A stretch of DNA of 64,000 nt from Morella rubra (Eukaryota > Streptophyta > Magnoliopsida > Fagales > Myricaceae): positions 925,758 through 989,757 of the forward strand of contig CM025856.1 of NCBI GenBank assembly GCA_003952965.2, read 5' to 3'. Positions within the stretch are counted from its first letter, which is position 1; every line of letters begins with the position of its first letter. Made by a program: the position numbers and the translations under genes. Below, one piece after another: positions 21,791-36,403 of this stretch. Below the pieces are notes generated by a model. It was not told the DNA's origin, made no database searches, and saw only the letters and a program-made list of their open reading frames with translations.

Positions 21791-24700
21791 TTCATTTGAC
21801 TGTTATCCTTCTCGTGGGTAGACGCAAAAGTTAGATATTAAACCGATAATTAAAAAAATCAATCTTAATTATGATTTATTTAATTAATTTGCGTTTGGCA
21901 CTTAAGTATTTCATGAGCGTGATGCTGCTATTGTAGAGATGATTTTCTGTTCTAGGCAACAATTTTTTATAGAAATATTTTTTTTATGGGGTCAAAGATT
22001 GATGCAGAATTTAGAGCTTATTTCTGATTTGCTTATAACAAGCAAAATAAATTTATATTCCATTAAAACAGTTTAGGGACGCCTTTCGGGAGATGTGTCT
22101 TTGTATTGACAAAAGGAAGCATGAAAATAATAATTTGAGGACAGGAGGCTTACTTTATTGATACAAAGAACCTGCTTTTTGGGAAATATTTTTAAGTACA
22201 AACTTGATACCAGATTTGCTATTTAAATAACAACAAATCAGTACACTCAGATAAGAGTTGAAATATTTTAAAATAAATACCTATTCTCCAATAATACGTC
22301 TACGAACAGAACAATTTATACATCAGTAAACTAGATAACTATCTACTCACACTATATACGACCAATTGCGAAGTGCCTAAATAAAGCCCATCCGAAATAG
22401 AAAAAAAAAAGGAGATGATCACATGAGTCGATTCTCGCCACCAAACGCGGTTAATAGATTTCACCATTACCCACAAAAGACGGAATACAGAGGGCTTGAT
22501 TCGACACAAATCTCGATTTTATTTACGTAAGTAGAGACGTGTGTTACAAGATGAACCGCTTCGACTCAGAAGAAGTCAAAAAATCTACACGTGCTACGAA
22601 GCGTCACCAGTGCGTCCAGCATCATGACTCCTTCAACTATAACTTAAAAGATATTAATTCATTACTCCGTGCTGTAAAAAAAAAGCTTCACGGTCATTTC
22701 TGCACTAGATTGCGCGATCGCGATTATGCTTTTCTTACAATTCGGCAGCTTCATATTCAACTGCGCCTTCGACGTGTACTTCACGGGATTAGGATAGGAA
22801 TAATGGTCGAGAGTTCAAACTGGTTGGAGACCACTTTTAATGTGCGCCACAATAAGTAAAGGTAAGTAATATCTCTTTCAGCAGTTCGACAATAATTTAT
22901 GACTCAAAATATAAAATTTTATTAGACCGAGTATCCCGATAAAAAAATCACACCATTTAGAATATCGTGGACAATCTTGACCGCTATTTTTACTTTTGAA
23001 TTTAGAACCAGCATTAACTCTTAAGCGAATCTAAAGTTACGTTGAGGCTTTATCTTTCTGTTAATTTAGAGTTACAGATGACCTCAATCTTATAAGTGTT
23101 CAGTGAATAATATATTTAACCATAAAATGACTATTGACCCGCTTAATATTCTATTGAATTAGTGATGAGCGAGATTAGAATTGCATAATACATCCTGGGC
23201 AACTTTACTGTTGTACAACAGCGTCCTAGCGAGTAACAAGGCCTAATGCTATCGAGAACAAAAGAATCAAAACAAATTTTGTCGCCCGAAAACTAACCTA
23301 TTCATGGTCCAGTCGTTGATGCTCAAGCGAAAAATCTAAAAGGAGTTTAGTACTATCTTATATCAACACACTCACGAACCATATTTATTACTAATAGCTT
23401 ATATAATTGATCTTTTTATTGACACACATCTTACTAATTTATTCGTGTGTGATTTTATATAGAACTTTTGAGAGAGAAAGCTTGCCTCCAGGCTGCTGTA
23501 TGAATATTAATCGAGTGGTTACACATGATAAAACTTGATGGTAAGATAACCTCTATACTCAATTTTAAAAAAAAATTGATAGAAATTAGAACTTGTGTCT
23601 GTTATTGCCTATGAACATCTTTTACTCAACCTCCTTTTGTTACTCTAGAGAAATATATTGAGATTTCGGAAGTGGAAGAGTGCCCATTGCACATAACTCA
23701 AACGCACGTGGGATGATATACACTGAACTAACTTTGAGTAATCTGCCCAATAATCAGACCTTATGTCATTCCCTTCTTAGATATGTATGATTCTTATTTA
23801 ACAAATTTTTATACTATAATTCGAAACAGGATTTAGTTCCACATGAACTTTTAGTGAAGCAAAGATAGGTAGAGTGACCATTAAAAAGCTTTGAGATTCA
23901 AATACACTTTTCTCCTTATTTATCCAGAATATCAAACTAGATCAAAAAATAACAAAAAAAAAACTTTATGAACGTCATTATACTTACAACAAAAAAACGC
24001 TTACACATATTTTCATTTCGCTTAATCTCAAAGAAGAGATATCATAATCAGGAGTTCCACTAGTGCGAGTCTGAGAGTGAAGCCCACAAACGATGAGATG
24101 CAACCAACAACAGAACGTATATCTTTGAACGCGATATATACATCCTCTGAACACATAAAAATGTTAAAATAATTTGTTATTTTTTCTCTATATAAAATTA
24201 CATGTACATTCTCTATTTCCAATTTAGAAGTGAGTGGAATTATTGTTCCTGAGTACATTGCGATATGCGTCTCTATCGATCCTATCGTATTCAGAATTAA
24301 AATATTGTTGGATTGTTTCCCTAAATCTTCTCACTGAGAAGGTCACGTATTTGTGTCTTCGTATTCCCAAAACTACAGATTCTGGCGGACTTCAAGGACT
24401 AAATTTCCAGTATGTAAGTTTATATATGAGTTGAGACCATTGATTGCTGAAGATTCGATGATTCTTTTTCGTCACTCAGCAAACTTTCCAGATACGAGCT
24501 CCTTAATTCCACTTTCACAATGAAAAGATGTCAAAAAATGGTATTTATTCACTGCATATTGACAGACAGTAATTCTAATACTAATTTATCTCGCGCCATC
24601 TAGAGAACCTGCCATCTTATCCTTATTCAACGCAAACTTAAGCAGGCACGGATAGATATTTTAGATCAAGGAGACACTCTTTTCCGTCATGGCGATGCAA

Positions 24701-27700
24701 TGGTCAGCATACCTGCACTTCTGTTCTAACCAACTATCTTCCCAGATGTACAGTATAGAGACATTGTTTGACTGTGTATATTTTATGAGTGTGGTTTGCA
24801 GTATTATGACGTTGTCTCAATACTCCGCTTGTGTTTGTGTTGCCGTTTCTTTCTCCTTTTGTTCCTTGATTGCTAAATTGCATTGGCAGAGGTGTTCGAA
24901 CTTGTATATCTGACGCACACATGATTCCTGACTCGCCCAAGTCCTGCGATCTGGAGTATAAGATTTTCCTTATAATAATCGCGGGCTGTGACATTGACCA
25001 GTATGAGTTGGCCTCATTCCTAAATCCATCTTCATTAACCTTCGCTAAAGATACTCCGACGTCTTTCTAAGCCGAGCTCTGCGCAATATGCAAAAGCCAG
25101 AGCGCACTATTGCCATCAAAGACCGACGATGACAGCACGTACTTGTATGCAAGCCAATATTCTGATTCACAGGTGATTTGCTCTGACTGAGGCTCGCTTC
25201 CGAGGAATCTCAATAGGAATCACCAGTTCTTACTCTAGACCCTGATTGTCATACTGTGGTGCAGCAATTTTGCGCCTTACGCACACACGAAAGAATTACA
25301 ACGAATAGGAGCCATGCAATCAAATTCAACAACTTTTCCCAATGATGTTACAACTAGGTCGACAGCAAGCAAGATGCAAGTCACCACTAGCGAGCATCTG
25401 AGACATGTTAAAGACTATGTAAAAATTAACATAACAAATTGAAGAATCAATTGCCTTGAAAGGTGTAGAATACGCTACTCGTCTCTCATGATGGACCCCC
25501 TCTCTTAATTGGCAAACAAGCCGCAAATAGGTTAGATCAGTATTGTGCCACATAGTCTCTTCGAGTTGTGTTCTGTGAGTCAACAATGTGAAAGTTCCAT
25601 TGGCCTGCCTCTCTTGTGTTCCATTGATTATTGTTGGCTGATTTCTATCATTGTGTCTTCCTTGACTAAGACGAGGCTTCTCATTAGTAGCGTTGTGCAC
25701 CACATTCGGGGCATATGCCGTAGACTACGGTACAACTGCGCTCAAATGACGCAGCCCCTATAGCGCACGACCTAACTTGCATATTACTCGCCCAGTGGGT
25801 ACGCTCTTGTTGCGTGTTAAGCTTGTCCTGACGGCATAAGCCAGCTTGAATGCATTGCAACGGTTCTCCATTGGCTCGAATAAAATGATGATCTTATCCG
25901 ACCTTACAGTAGGCATACTTTGTGGGCTTGAGCAGTTCTCCTTCCATGTGTATTAATTCCTGAATTGCGTCCTTCCAGCTTTTGCATCAGTATCCTCAAC
26001 ATTACGTTTTAGAGTGGGCCTGACCATATTCGTACGAATGGTGAACACCTCAATATAACTGTTAAGGGGAAAAACCACTCACCCTCATAAACCTACCTAA
26101 TTTAAATGGGCGACACCCAAACTTATAATTCACCTTACATAGAATTATGTTGCTAAATTACGAATCTCATTCGCACAATTTATATTCCCCCCCCAGATAC
26201 CACACATTGCAAATCATCATGTCCGCTCTGTCCTTAAGAATCCAACAACATATGCTTGATTTATCTCCTAATCCCTCAGTGGCAACATAACCCTATCATT
26301 ACGACCTGTGTACTTACCACTGTTGCCTAGAGCAGCAAGTCCTTTCATTCTGAAGGTTCGAGGTCCAAAGATAACTGACACTTGGCTGCCCATATATAGA
26401 CTGCCGAGTAGTATTTTTACGTCGGAGCATCACAACTCTAAACTAAGATTTGGATTATCTGTGTTCTAGCTATTCAGAGCCATGGTTGGGAGTTATTGAA
26501 GATCTTAGTTCAAAGACTGATATGTGTCCTTATTCCGGTTTTATGAAGATTCGAGTGTGTACGATGTTTGAACGTGAACCAATTTTCGACACGGTTACTC
26601 TTAGTATATATAAGCCACATATATTATATTCTTCCTGGGTTCCGAAGTAGAGACCGTCTGTCCAACGTGAGCAGCCCGAAAGATGTCGATGGGATGAGGA
26701 CCAAGTAACTTTAGTGTGAGCCCATTATCGATCACGCTTTACTCTTTCATCGCAACACAGATAGCATTATTATGAATATACTCCATTTCATAACCACGGC
26801 GAATGAGTACTCGCCCAAATGTGTATCAACTTGAGGTATGGTATCTCCGGCGAGCCTCTAGGTTCTTTAGCATGCACTTTGAAGAAATTTCGTCTTGTTG
26901 TACACTATTTACTGAAAGGCTTGGAAAGATGCGGTCCGTGTTTTGAATGCTATTAGAAAGTCTATGTCTTAGCAGCCCATTTCTGGATACCATCTGATGA
27001 GGCAGCGCTAAGAGGCCCGCAACTGTATATTGAATATAGAAGACAGAGATAGAACGATGGTATACTATCTTCTTGTGTATTTCACGGGTCACGAAAATTT
27101 CGAGAAATAATGTCGTGCAAATTCATAGGGCATGCATACTTCCACTTGCCCGCAGTGCTGTGTTTTGGATTCAGATAAAGCTATGATATATCGCTCTGTT
27201 GTATAAAATCCTTATAAGAGCTCTCCGATACCTTAGAGACTAAAACCGTCCTCTGGACATAGGCGTTGAAACACTGTGACTAACAAAAAACTTCACTAGA
27301 AGCGAGAATAGGGAAGTATAGTTCATCTTCCGTCGACAATCATCGTGCAACCACAACTATAACTACAACGCGTCCCAACTACTACTATGGCACAGCCTTG
27401 AGTTCTTTCACGGACATCAAACATCGCTATGCCTCAATCGCAACCCAAAAGTCACTTACTTTTATCAATTCTAGTGTTTATGATTTGAACAATAGAGACA
27501 CTATTTCACGCGTATTGCTTGAGATAACTAGTTATTTGGAAGATAAATTGTGTATTCTAGCAAAAAGTGGTAACGAAAGAGAGACAAACTAGTTGGTTCA
27601 AATTTTACTTCATTTCCCTCAAGTAAGGTCTCCAATGATGGCAGAGATTTTATAGACAAAACATGAAGTGTATATCTATCCACCAAAAGGTAACTATTAA

Positions 27701-28443
27701 GTGCTAATCACAGTAACTGATTCTGGGGTATACGATTAGGATCTGCTGAACGATTTTATCTAGATTATCGTACTGAAAAAGAAATTATAACAGAAATCCA
27801 CTTTAGCACCTGAGTTTTGTATTTTGCCGAGTGCACGAAATATAAACCAATCAAGAGAAGAATAAGGGAAAAAAAAAAAAAAAGTATTTGTTATCAATGG
27901 TCTGAATAATATAGTGTTAGGAAATTGGAGAGAATGTTCCAATATGTAGTAAATCCAGAAAAAAATCTGAGGCTAGATTTGATCGAATATGAGCGACGAA
28001 AAATGATAATAGTGCACATTCATTTAGCTTGATATCGTGCAAAGTTGGTAGCTACCTCAGCTAAATAATGTTCTTTGATACAACATCCACTTCACTAGTG
28101 TCATAAAGCAGATTATGATTGATCCATCTTATGTCCTAGTCAATAATTGTACATATTAACGTTTCCTTCCGAGTGCTTTCTGATCTGTCTTCACTCACTA
28201 GAGCGCATATATACGACAATAGACATCTTGCCTAGCTTCGTCATGAACGATTGCAAGAATTTCGAATGTGTGTTGGTGTTAGATTGAACGAAGATAAATC
28301 GTAGACACCACAAGAATGCCTATAAAGTAAAGCTTACTCAATAAACCTCGATATTGATCATCCCTATATAAGCTTAATTATTGTATGTATATATAAGGTC
28401 GTGTCTAAGATACTTTCTATGGTTAATTTTTAATCTATAGAGT

Positions 28444-29080
28444 CTAGACTTTTGGCTTGTTATGATGAAGATATTTATTATCCGGAAAATTTAGGGGGAT
28501 GTGATCTTTCTCACTTCTCCGCCATGTATCCCATGACTTGAAAAGATGCTTTCCTGTATAGGAAGGATGAATAAAAAGCCCACCAGCTGCATGCCAGCTA
28601 GCGGGGACAAGTATGTTATCCATTAGTTGTTCCAATTTGTACAGCAGCTTAATTTGCAAATCACTGATCACTCCATTTGTGATGATCATGATTAAAATGG
28701 GGACTATATATTAAGCTTCAGAGATGAGATAGAAACATATATATAGTTACTTTAAACAATATGTATTGCTACGACTTGGCATTTTATGGAAGATTAATCA
28801 GTTCGCTACAACAAAGTGTAATTTGATATAACAGAGGACTAGATTTGATACAGTACTCTTGAAAAGGAGGACTAATTGGGCGATTCTATTGGAAAAAAGA
28901 GCAGTACCCTTTTGACTGCTCACTGCTCAGCCCGTGCATGTAAAAGAGAGAGCAAGGCAAGTAACCTTAATTGAGGGGAAAGATTCTTGCCGGAGACTGT
29001 CTGTGGTAGAATGGAAAGAAGAAACGGAGAGTTCAGAAGCCCCTTTTTGATGTCCCTGATCCCTCCCTCCCTCACACCCA
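28444..29080. other. Relatively clean island within the noisy stretch
   Basis: This stretch reads like normal AT-rich plant DNA (for example CATGCATGCCAGCTAGC-like words and purine-rich tracts) and has no counterpart in the RNL1 locus at 42.8-47 kb. An 81-residue frame on the minus strand (28444-28689) shows no family motif that I recognise. It may be a genuine insertion present on this contig or haplotype only, adjacent to the hAT fragment. Confidence 0.4.
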
Positions 29081-29084
29081 TATG

Positions 29085-29460
29085 CAGTGGTAGATCCAGA
29101 TCAAAATTAATGGGGGTCGAACCTTAAATGCGAAATGACAAGAATTTTTTTTCTTTCATAATGTAAAAAATTATCTTTGAGTTACAATATCAAAAATTAA
29201 AAACTAAACAGCATTAAAAATATATAGAATTACAAGGACCTACAGATATACTACAACTAAGAGTGATAATGAAATTACGTTTTTGCAATCTTCTGAAAAT
29301 AGTGCGCAAAATGCTTCTTCCAATAGTTTAAAAACTTCTTGTATCATGAAATCATTCATCCAGTCATCTCTCATTCTATTACGCAAATCACTCTTGATGA
29401 TCTTCATCGCAAAAAATACTCTTTCAACGGACTTAGTTGCAACTGGTAAGACCAAAATGC
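29085..29460 (-). mobile_element. 3' end of a hAT transposon (hATC dimerisation domain)
   Basis: The plus-strand end at 29085 reads CAGTGGTAGATCCAG, a hAT terminus. Reading leftwards from about 29457 on the minus strand, the product begins LVLPVATKSVERVF, continues AMKIIKSDLRNRMRDDW and reaches LLEE. This is the conserved C-terminal hATC block of ZMYM1/TTF-type hAT transposases. Upstream of it (above 29460) the sequence becomes noisy and the rest of the transposase cannot be followed. It is autonomous-family derived but only a fragment in this assembly. Confidence 0.85.
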
Positions 29461-32400
29461 CAAAAAAACATCAAAAAAATTGAAGTAAAACAACCCACAA
29501 TGGATAATAGTAGTATGATGTTTTGTATATTCACCATCTTTACAATACAAGAGAAGGCGGGCCACCTAGTGCGAATATCGGGTGAGAAAGCCCCCATAGA
29601 AAAAACAAAAACCCCAGCCGTAGTAGGAAAGCAATGTTAATAATTAAGCGCTCTGTAGCGCCCCAAGCTCCATTTTTACCAAAAAGCCCATAATTCTTTG
29701 CTAAAAATTTCTCTTCAAGCTTATTTCGATCACCCTTCCCTATTTAATTATAGGTCAATTAATTTAAATATACATAACCCGTTTCCTGCGATTTTTTTTA
29801 TAATCCCTTCATATTATAATCTCAAAGATGCAATACATCTTGCTCTTCAAATATAAGACGTTAAGTACTACCTTACTAAATCTGTCAAAAAAATCACACA
29901 AAGCCATTACTCCAATATCGTCATTTAATGTCATGGTCATTTTTCTTCGAGTTTGAGCTGCAAAACGTATTTTTCTTTATTTCAATTTTCCATGACATAC
30001 ACATTCCATTTGTACGCCCCATAACAATATTGTGTCACTTGTATCTTTTTCCTTTCTTTTCCTGCCCATTGTTTTTTTATACATATTTGTTTTGCTTGTT
30101 TTAAATCAATGGACGTGTAGGTAAAAAAAGTTCAAGTTCCTCACAATTTGACGAAGTTATCATGTCTGTGGTAAAATATACCATATAATACTCAGTTTAA
30201 GGAACTTCTAACAATAAATATATAGGCTAGCTCCAAAGCATTAAGTTTCTATAAGATATGGTAACCTTTGGAATCTCTAGAAGTATAATCACTGGTTCTA
30301 TCAATTTATTTAAAGTTAGTAATAGAATTAATTAAATATATAGAGAAATAAGTTTATCCAAGTGATTCAGCAGAGAGAGTATTTTTGAGAAATGTAATTT
30401 AAACCTTACTGCACCATAAAAGACTATATTATAAAGATTCTTCACTTCACCTAAATTGCTAAATGAACCAAAATTGACACTGTCAAGTAATATATTATCC
30501 CACAAAAAAAACGCACCCGCTACAGATTATATTAGTACTTACTGAGGTAATTCGTTCTGAAAATAACACGCTTTATATCATATCAATAAGGCGAACCTTA
30601 TTTGTTATTCCCTAATAAACGATATAAACCGACACAACAAAAAAATTATCTCCTATTAAAAAGTCGAAACAAGAGAGCCAACAATTCCACTTTCAAAGAC
30701 GAGACGGCAATTACGGGAACAAAGTTATCCAGAAGTAACATGAAAGGTCAGCGACCTAAGGGACAGCCAAGAGAGAACATCACAAAACAAGAAGAAACCA
30801 AAACACACCAAAATACCAAATAAGTATGTCTTTTTTAAGAAGGATTCATTGCATGTCTTCCATCACTCGAGCCGGCGCTTCAAACGAAGAAAAACCGGAC
30901 TTGCTGAAAGAGAACCCACAAATACGTTAGAGGCAGTCCCCACCAAACACTGCATCCTAACGCGACAAAGGGCTTGGAATCCTTTAAGAGTAGCCGAGCG
31001 TACAGGAGTAAAGATTCCCAACATTAACGAAAAAGAATATCAAAGTATGGAGTGGTTAATATAACACATTGGGAGTACCCAAAACTTATAGATTTTAGCT
31101 TTTAAGAATTTTGGGAATAGAAAGTGAGGTTACATGAGCAAGTCCAGACTCACATCCTTCACCTAAAACCTGAAGAAGAAGAAGCTCAAATTAAGTAGAT
31201 TAGGATATGTAGAAGAAAGATTGCGTGAGGATAGCCGTAGCATAACCCCTCTCCAGAGATATATGGGGATCGGGCCCCTACAGGTCCAGGCCAAAAAAAA
31301 AAAGAAAAATTTACATGTGAAACTTGTTTTTGCGCCCAAACCATTTTGCGAAGTATTTTATAGGTCTTTGGCTATTTGGCTTAACCTTCAAGCCCCACAA
31401 CCATACAAATAACACCCAAATCGGTTTGACCAACTTATTTTATGTGCCCGAATTTAATGCCTTCAACTATTCGATTGATTTCCTTGCACCCCATTATGAT
31501 TATATCTTTATAAAGTTCCACAGCATCCTGTCCCTGCTCCAAATTTCAAATTTTACTAGTGGGCGTGATGCAGATTCCCTTAGCCCTGTCAAAAATGAGA
31601 ATCAAACATTAAATCCTTAGTAGCGTTTTGCAAGTTCTTCCTTAAAGTATAACCCGCAATTCATCATTATACACACTACTAATAACTTTAGTAGTCATAA
31701 TGAGCCAACTGCATAGAAACAGTTAATGCCTACGTTATATTACTAACATTGCCCCAAATAGAATCTCACTCAAGACTCCTAACAAAAAGCGAATGGTGTG
31801 AAAACATAACACTTTCACCCAAGAGATCTGCTATATTATTCTTTATATAATCTTGATCACAGCTTATATCATGTCTGGTCTTATAGGTTTAAACTTTTGA
31901 ATTGAAGAGAACTAGCAATACGGAAAACATAGACATTCTATTGGGAAGGCTAGTTCTCTCGGATATAGGGCGAAGGTTTACATTGCTGATATAAGATACC
32001 TCTGTGCTGCAATTATACATCCATACCACTTTATAAATTAAGATAATATACACATCTTGAATACTTCGTGCCATAATCGTATCGACCACACATTCCAAGA
32101 GACAAATATTCCATTTGCAAATTTTATTATAGGAAAAAAATTGATGCAAAACAGCCACTTAATGGCGATATTAAAATTTTGTCATCTACTAGCTACGATA
32201 TGCCAAACATATATATCTGATAAATCAGCAGCGTAGTAACATAGGATGGAACCTGAGCAACAGTTGAGATATCTAAAATTTATAGGCTCAACATCAAGAA
32301 ACAAAACATAAAACCCCTGGGTTAGCTTTAACCTCCCTATCATGAACAACGTACGAACCTTGAACAGGCTTTACGTATAAGCTGAACTATCAAAAAACCC

Positions 32401-35400
32401 AGCCATGATCCTATTCAATCGCTAACAGCACCCTCTTAGAGCTTGTCAGAGTTGTCGAATCCTTGTGTTTGTTAAGAGGCAATAATCTAAGCTGACGGTT
32501 TCCTAGGAGCGCCCCAGTTTGTACGTGTCGAACCAGCGGAGACTTTCGTTCTTCTATCTATAAATCCGGAAAAGCCCCATAGCCTCGAATTCGCGATTAA
32601 ATGTATGTCATCGAAAACTCAGATTAAAACTCGGCTCGAGCATCGAATATAAAGACTCCAAGCGGAAATATCAACGAATAGTGTCATCAAATTGCTGCTG
32701 ACTTCGTAGTTCAGTGGTCTCTCATTCTAAAAGCTCGCATTTCTATCTTAAAAAAAAATAGCACTAGCCCTACAACATAGTAATAAAATCAAAATTCTAG
32801 AGGATAGCTGGAGTAGTATCCTCGTAAAATATATATATGATATGTAATGTATATGAAACTAATTATCCCAATGTAAATGCATATTATTGTTTTATATTAA
32901 AGTTAATATTAGTTCGAGGTATCTAAGTTACTTTATAAAAATTATTAGTTATAGATCTATTTAATGATGTCACATTTTAAAACCAAAATGATAATAAGTA
33001 TATATTATGTGAATACATTTTACGATTTAAGTCTTTGATTAAGAGATTTATGTTATATTAACAGTATGTAATTAAAATAAATTTTATTTCAATTCTCACA
33101 TATAAAAGCAAAAGAAATACGGGCTAGCATCTAATTTGTTTGTCATTTTTCTGTTAAATATTTACCATTTTGGTCCATGTCTAATTCAAATGATTCTACA
33201 TTTTGCTTAATGTATTTTAATATAAGCTTGAAACACTCTACAAAGGTCGTTTCTTATCCTTTAACTATTAACAACCACGTTTATACTGTAGACTCTACAT
33301 GTTCTAACCATTTTATATTTTACCTTAAGAAATTAGTTCTTCTAATTAGTCTATAACATAGTGTTCAGTTAGTTTAACATTTCTTTGATCATACATGTAT
33401 ATCTACAAAGTCTAATACTGGTAAGGTTAATATTCTTTCGTAAGACAGCTATATTTACACTAAACTACATCCCGTTCTATCTCTCGCTTAAACTCCAGAC
33501 AATCCTTATCTTCATTTAAATCCAACCAATTGATTAGATATTCAATTATTTATATCAATCAAATTTGCACAAAAAGAAGTGCCAGATAAAAAAAAGCAAA
33601 TACTGATTTGTGAATCCTATATTAACACGTTGAATCTCATGTAGAGGCAGGTTTCTCCTTAATTAGATGCTAAACTATCGTAATTAAGCGACAGAGATAA
33701 GCGATATGGCAAGCAAACACTAATCTAATATTCATAACATAGGTCTATTTTCAACGTTCTTAGAATATACCTTCAAACAGTGTAGCATTTAGTCTATGTG
33801 GCTCTTAGCAAAATATATTCTTAGTATAAACCAAAATGTACCATCTTGACCATGTTAATATTCAGTCCAAATATGACAAAACTCAGGACATCCCCCCCCA
33901 CAAATATCTTCCACGTAGATACCCTCTAGCTAAAAGCAACACCTCAAAAACATTTAAGGAATAGATGTTTTACTCATTAAATAACCTATGATTATAAAGT
34001 GAAGCAAAGTACAATTCTAGGATAAAACAAATGAAAAACAAATAACTATCCTTACCATAATTAATCTACCAAATCCATCTATCTAACCATGTGCAATAGT
34101 AGAGAGAATATAAAATCTAATTTACTGATGAGATTTTGTTAATTAATTTATATCTATATATCAATATTTACAATTGTTTTGTTATAAAAGGAGGGGCGAA
34201 AAAGATATTGATTATTTACAGAATTTTATTATATTTCGTTTAAAAATATCTCCTGTTAATTATTAAAATAGTACTCTATTAACAAGAGCTCAGCATGACT
34301 TATAGAATACAAAGAACCTCAAAGTTTTATTGATGCGGATTATATATATCTGAGACATTGCTTAAGACTTGAGCGGTACGCCTTCCCCTCCTCCCGAAAA
34401 CAATAAGCAGGAGTGATAGTTCATCCTCAAGCTCAACTCTGTGTCTCTTAAAAATTGTGGTATCCAATAGAACTACTTTGAACATTTTAACCTTCTAAAT
34501 GAATTTATTTGGTTCATTTGGCACACGTAGACCCTAAAGAAATCTCGTAATCTAGTAAACTATCGATCCAATAGATAAACTAATGCCTATGTGGGAAATC
34601 GACGTACTAATATGAATCTATAGATCAAGTCGTATCTGCGACTTATTGTAATTTATACTAAAACATTGAACGGCCTGTTCAGAATTAGGCGTGACTCGCG
34701 AATAATCTTGTTTCCCCATAGTATTCTGCCGGTTAAATACTAGCTAATATGATCTTAACTAGAAATGGAGAGATCTAATTTCCAACAACTAAGTTTCGAA
34801 AGTCACTATACTTGCTTCTTACTTCGTCTCTCCTACACTCATAATTTTTAAGATTAACACAATATTTATTAATTTTGTATACTGAGAATACCATATTCCA
34901 CCCATTTAAATAATAGGAAAAAATATAACAGATATTATACTGTTGTAAAAGTGAACCATTTCAGTATAAAGTTATTACTCGTCATTTATAAATTTAGTAA
35001 CATTGTCATGTACGGGCACCCCCGAATCCAAAAACGTGCCATACATACTTTAAAAATCACCAATGACTACAACAGTATAACTATTAAATATTAAATTTAC
35101 CTGATTTGTACTAATTCTAACCTATTAAATCCATAACACCGTCAACCCATTACCAACCACCGCGACCCCTATTTTCCATGTGCAGATAATTCAGAAATAC
35201 ATCCCATAGAATTTACTCGCGATCGCAGTAACATGAGAAATCTGCTCTAATGTCAGGGTAATTCGAAAACCATAATGATCATAATCAATGCTTAATTTAC
35301 AGGCTGTCGATCTCCGCATTTTTTTTTTCTTGGACTAGCGAATATGTAGGTAACAATCCACTATTTAGCTCGTTGGAACACCAGACATAGACCCGAACTA

Positions 35401-35403
35401 ACT

Positions 35404-36403
35404 NNNNNNNNNNNNNNNNNNNNNNNNNNNNNNNNNNNNNNNNNNNNNNNNNNNNNNNNNNNNNNNNNNNNNNNNNNNNNNNNNNNNNNNNNNNNNNNNN
35501 NNNNNNNNNNNNNNNNNNNNNNNNNNNNNNNNNNNNNNNNNNNNNNNNNNNNNNNNNNNNNNNNNNNNNNNNNNNNNNNNNNNNNNNNNNNNNNNNNNNN
35601 NNNNNNNNNNNNNNNNNNNNNNNNNNNNNNNNNNNNNNNNNNNNNNNNNNNNNNNNNNNNNNNNNNNNNNNNNNNNNNNNNNNNNNNNNNNNNNNNNNNN
35701 NNNNNNNNNNNNNNNNNNNNNNNNNNNNNNNNNNNNNNNNNNNNNNNNNNNNNNNNNNNNNNNNNNNNNNNNNNNNNNNNNNNNNNNNNNNNNNNNNNNN
35801 NNNNNNNNNNNNNNNNNNNNNNNNNNNNNNNNNNNNNNNNNNNNNNNNNNNNNNNNNNNNNNNNNNNNNNNNNNNNNNNNNNNNNNNNNNNNNNNNNNNN
35901 NNNNNNNNNNNNNNNNNNNNNNNNNNNNNNNNNNNNNNNNNNNNNNNNNNNNNNNNNNNNNNNNNNNNNNNNNNNNNNNNNNNNNNNNNNNNNNNNNNNN
36001 NNNNNNNNNNNNNNNNNNNNNNNNNNNNNNNNNNNNNNNNNNNNNNNNNNNNNNNNNNNNNNNNNNNNNNNNNNNNNNNNNNNNNNNNNNNNNNNNNNNN
36101 NNNNNNNNNNNNNNNNNNNNNNNNNNNNNNNNNNNNNNNNNNNNNNNNNNNNNNNNNNNNNNNNNNNNNNNNNNNNNNNNNNNNNNNNNNNNNNNNNNNN
36201 NNNNNNNNNNNNNNNNNNNNNNNNNNNNNNNNNNNNNNNNNNNNNNNNNNNNNNNNNNNNNNNNNNNNNNNNNNNNNNNNNNNNNNNNNNNNNNNNNNNN
36301 NNNNNNNNNNNNNNNNNNNNNNNNNNNNNNNNNNNNNNNNNNNNNNNNNNNNNNNNNNNNNNNNNNNNNNNNNNNNNNNNNNNNNNNNNNNNNNNNNNNN
36401 NNN
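35404..36403. other. Assembly gap of exactly 1000 N
   Basis: A run of N of exactly 1000 bases, the usual placeholder for a scaffold join of unknown size. Sequence on both sides is low quality and the two sides overlap in content, so the real gap may be negative (overlapping contigs). Confidence 0.99.

Larger units (their letters stand above)
21800..35403. other. Error-rich left contig end: corrupted copy of RNL1 locus, then unplaced noise
   Basis: Reading quality collapses after about 21.8 kb. Collinear matches to clean sequence elsewhere survive as islands: 22487 to 56664 (RNL exon 1, ACAGAGGGCTTGAT), 23975 to 43370 (TGAACGTCATTATAC), 24375-24500 to 43560-43690 (over 100 nearly exact bases), 25630 to 44305 (TTGTTGGCTGATTTCT), 26160 to 44600 (TTACGAATCTCAT). 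The island at 24.4 kb matches RNL1, not RNL2. Between islands, extra bases stretch the copy to about 1.7-2 times the source length and destroy every exon frame. From about 30 to 35.4 kb I cannot place the source. The DNA becomes rich in A and C. Nothing here should be annotated as genes, apart from the hAT fragment. Confidence 0.85.

Noticed and set aside
22480-27300. Possible fast-evolving third NLR gene
   Set aside because: Surviving islands equal RNL1 exactly and the rest has no frame or codon constraint; it is a corrupted copy of RNL1.
28444-28689. 81-residue minus-strand frame
   Set aside because: It has no recognisable domain, splice context or homologue in the window; it may be chance.
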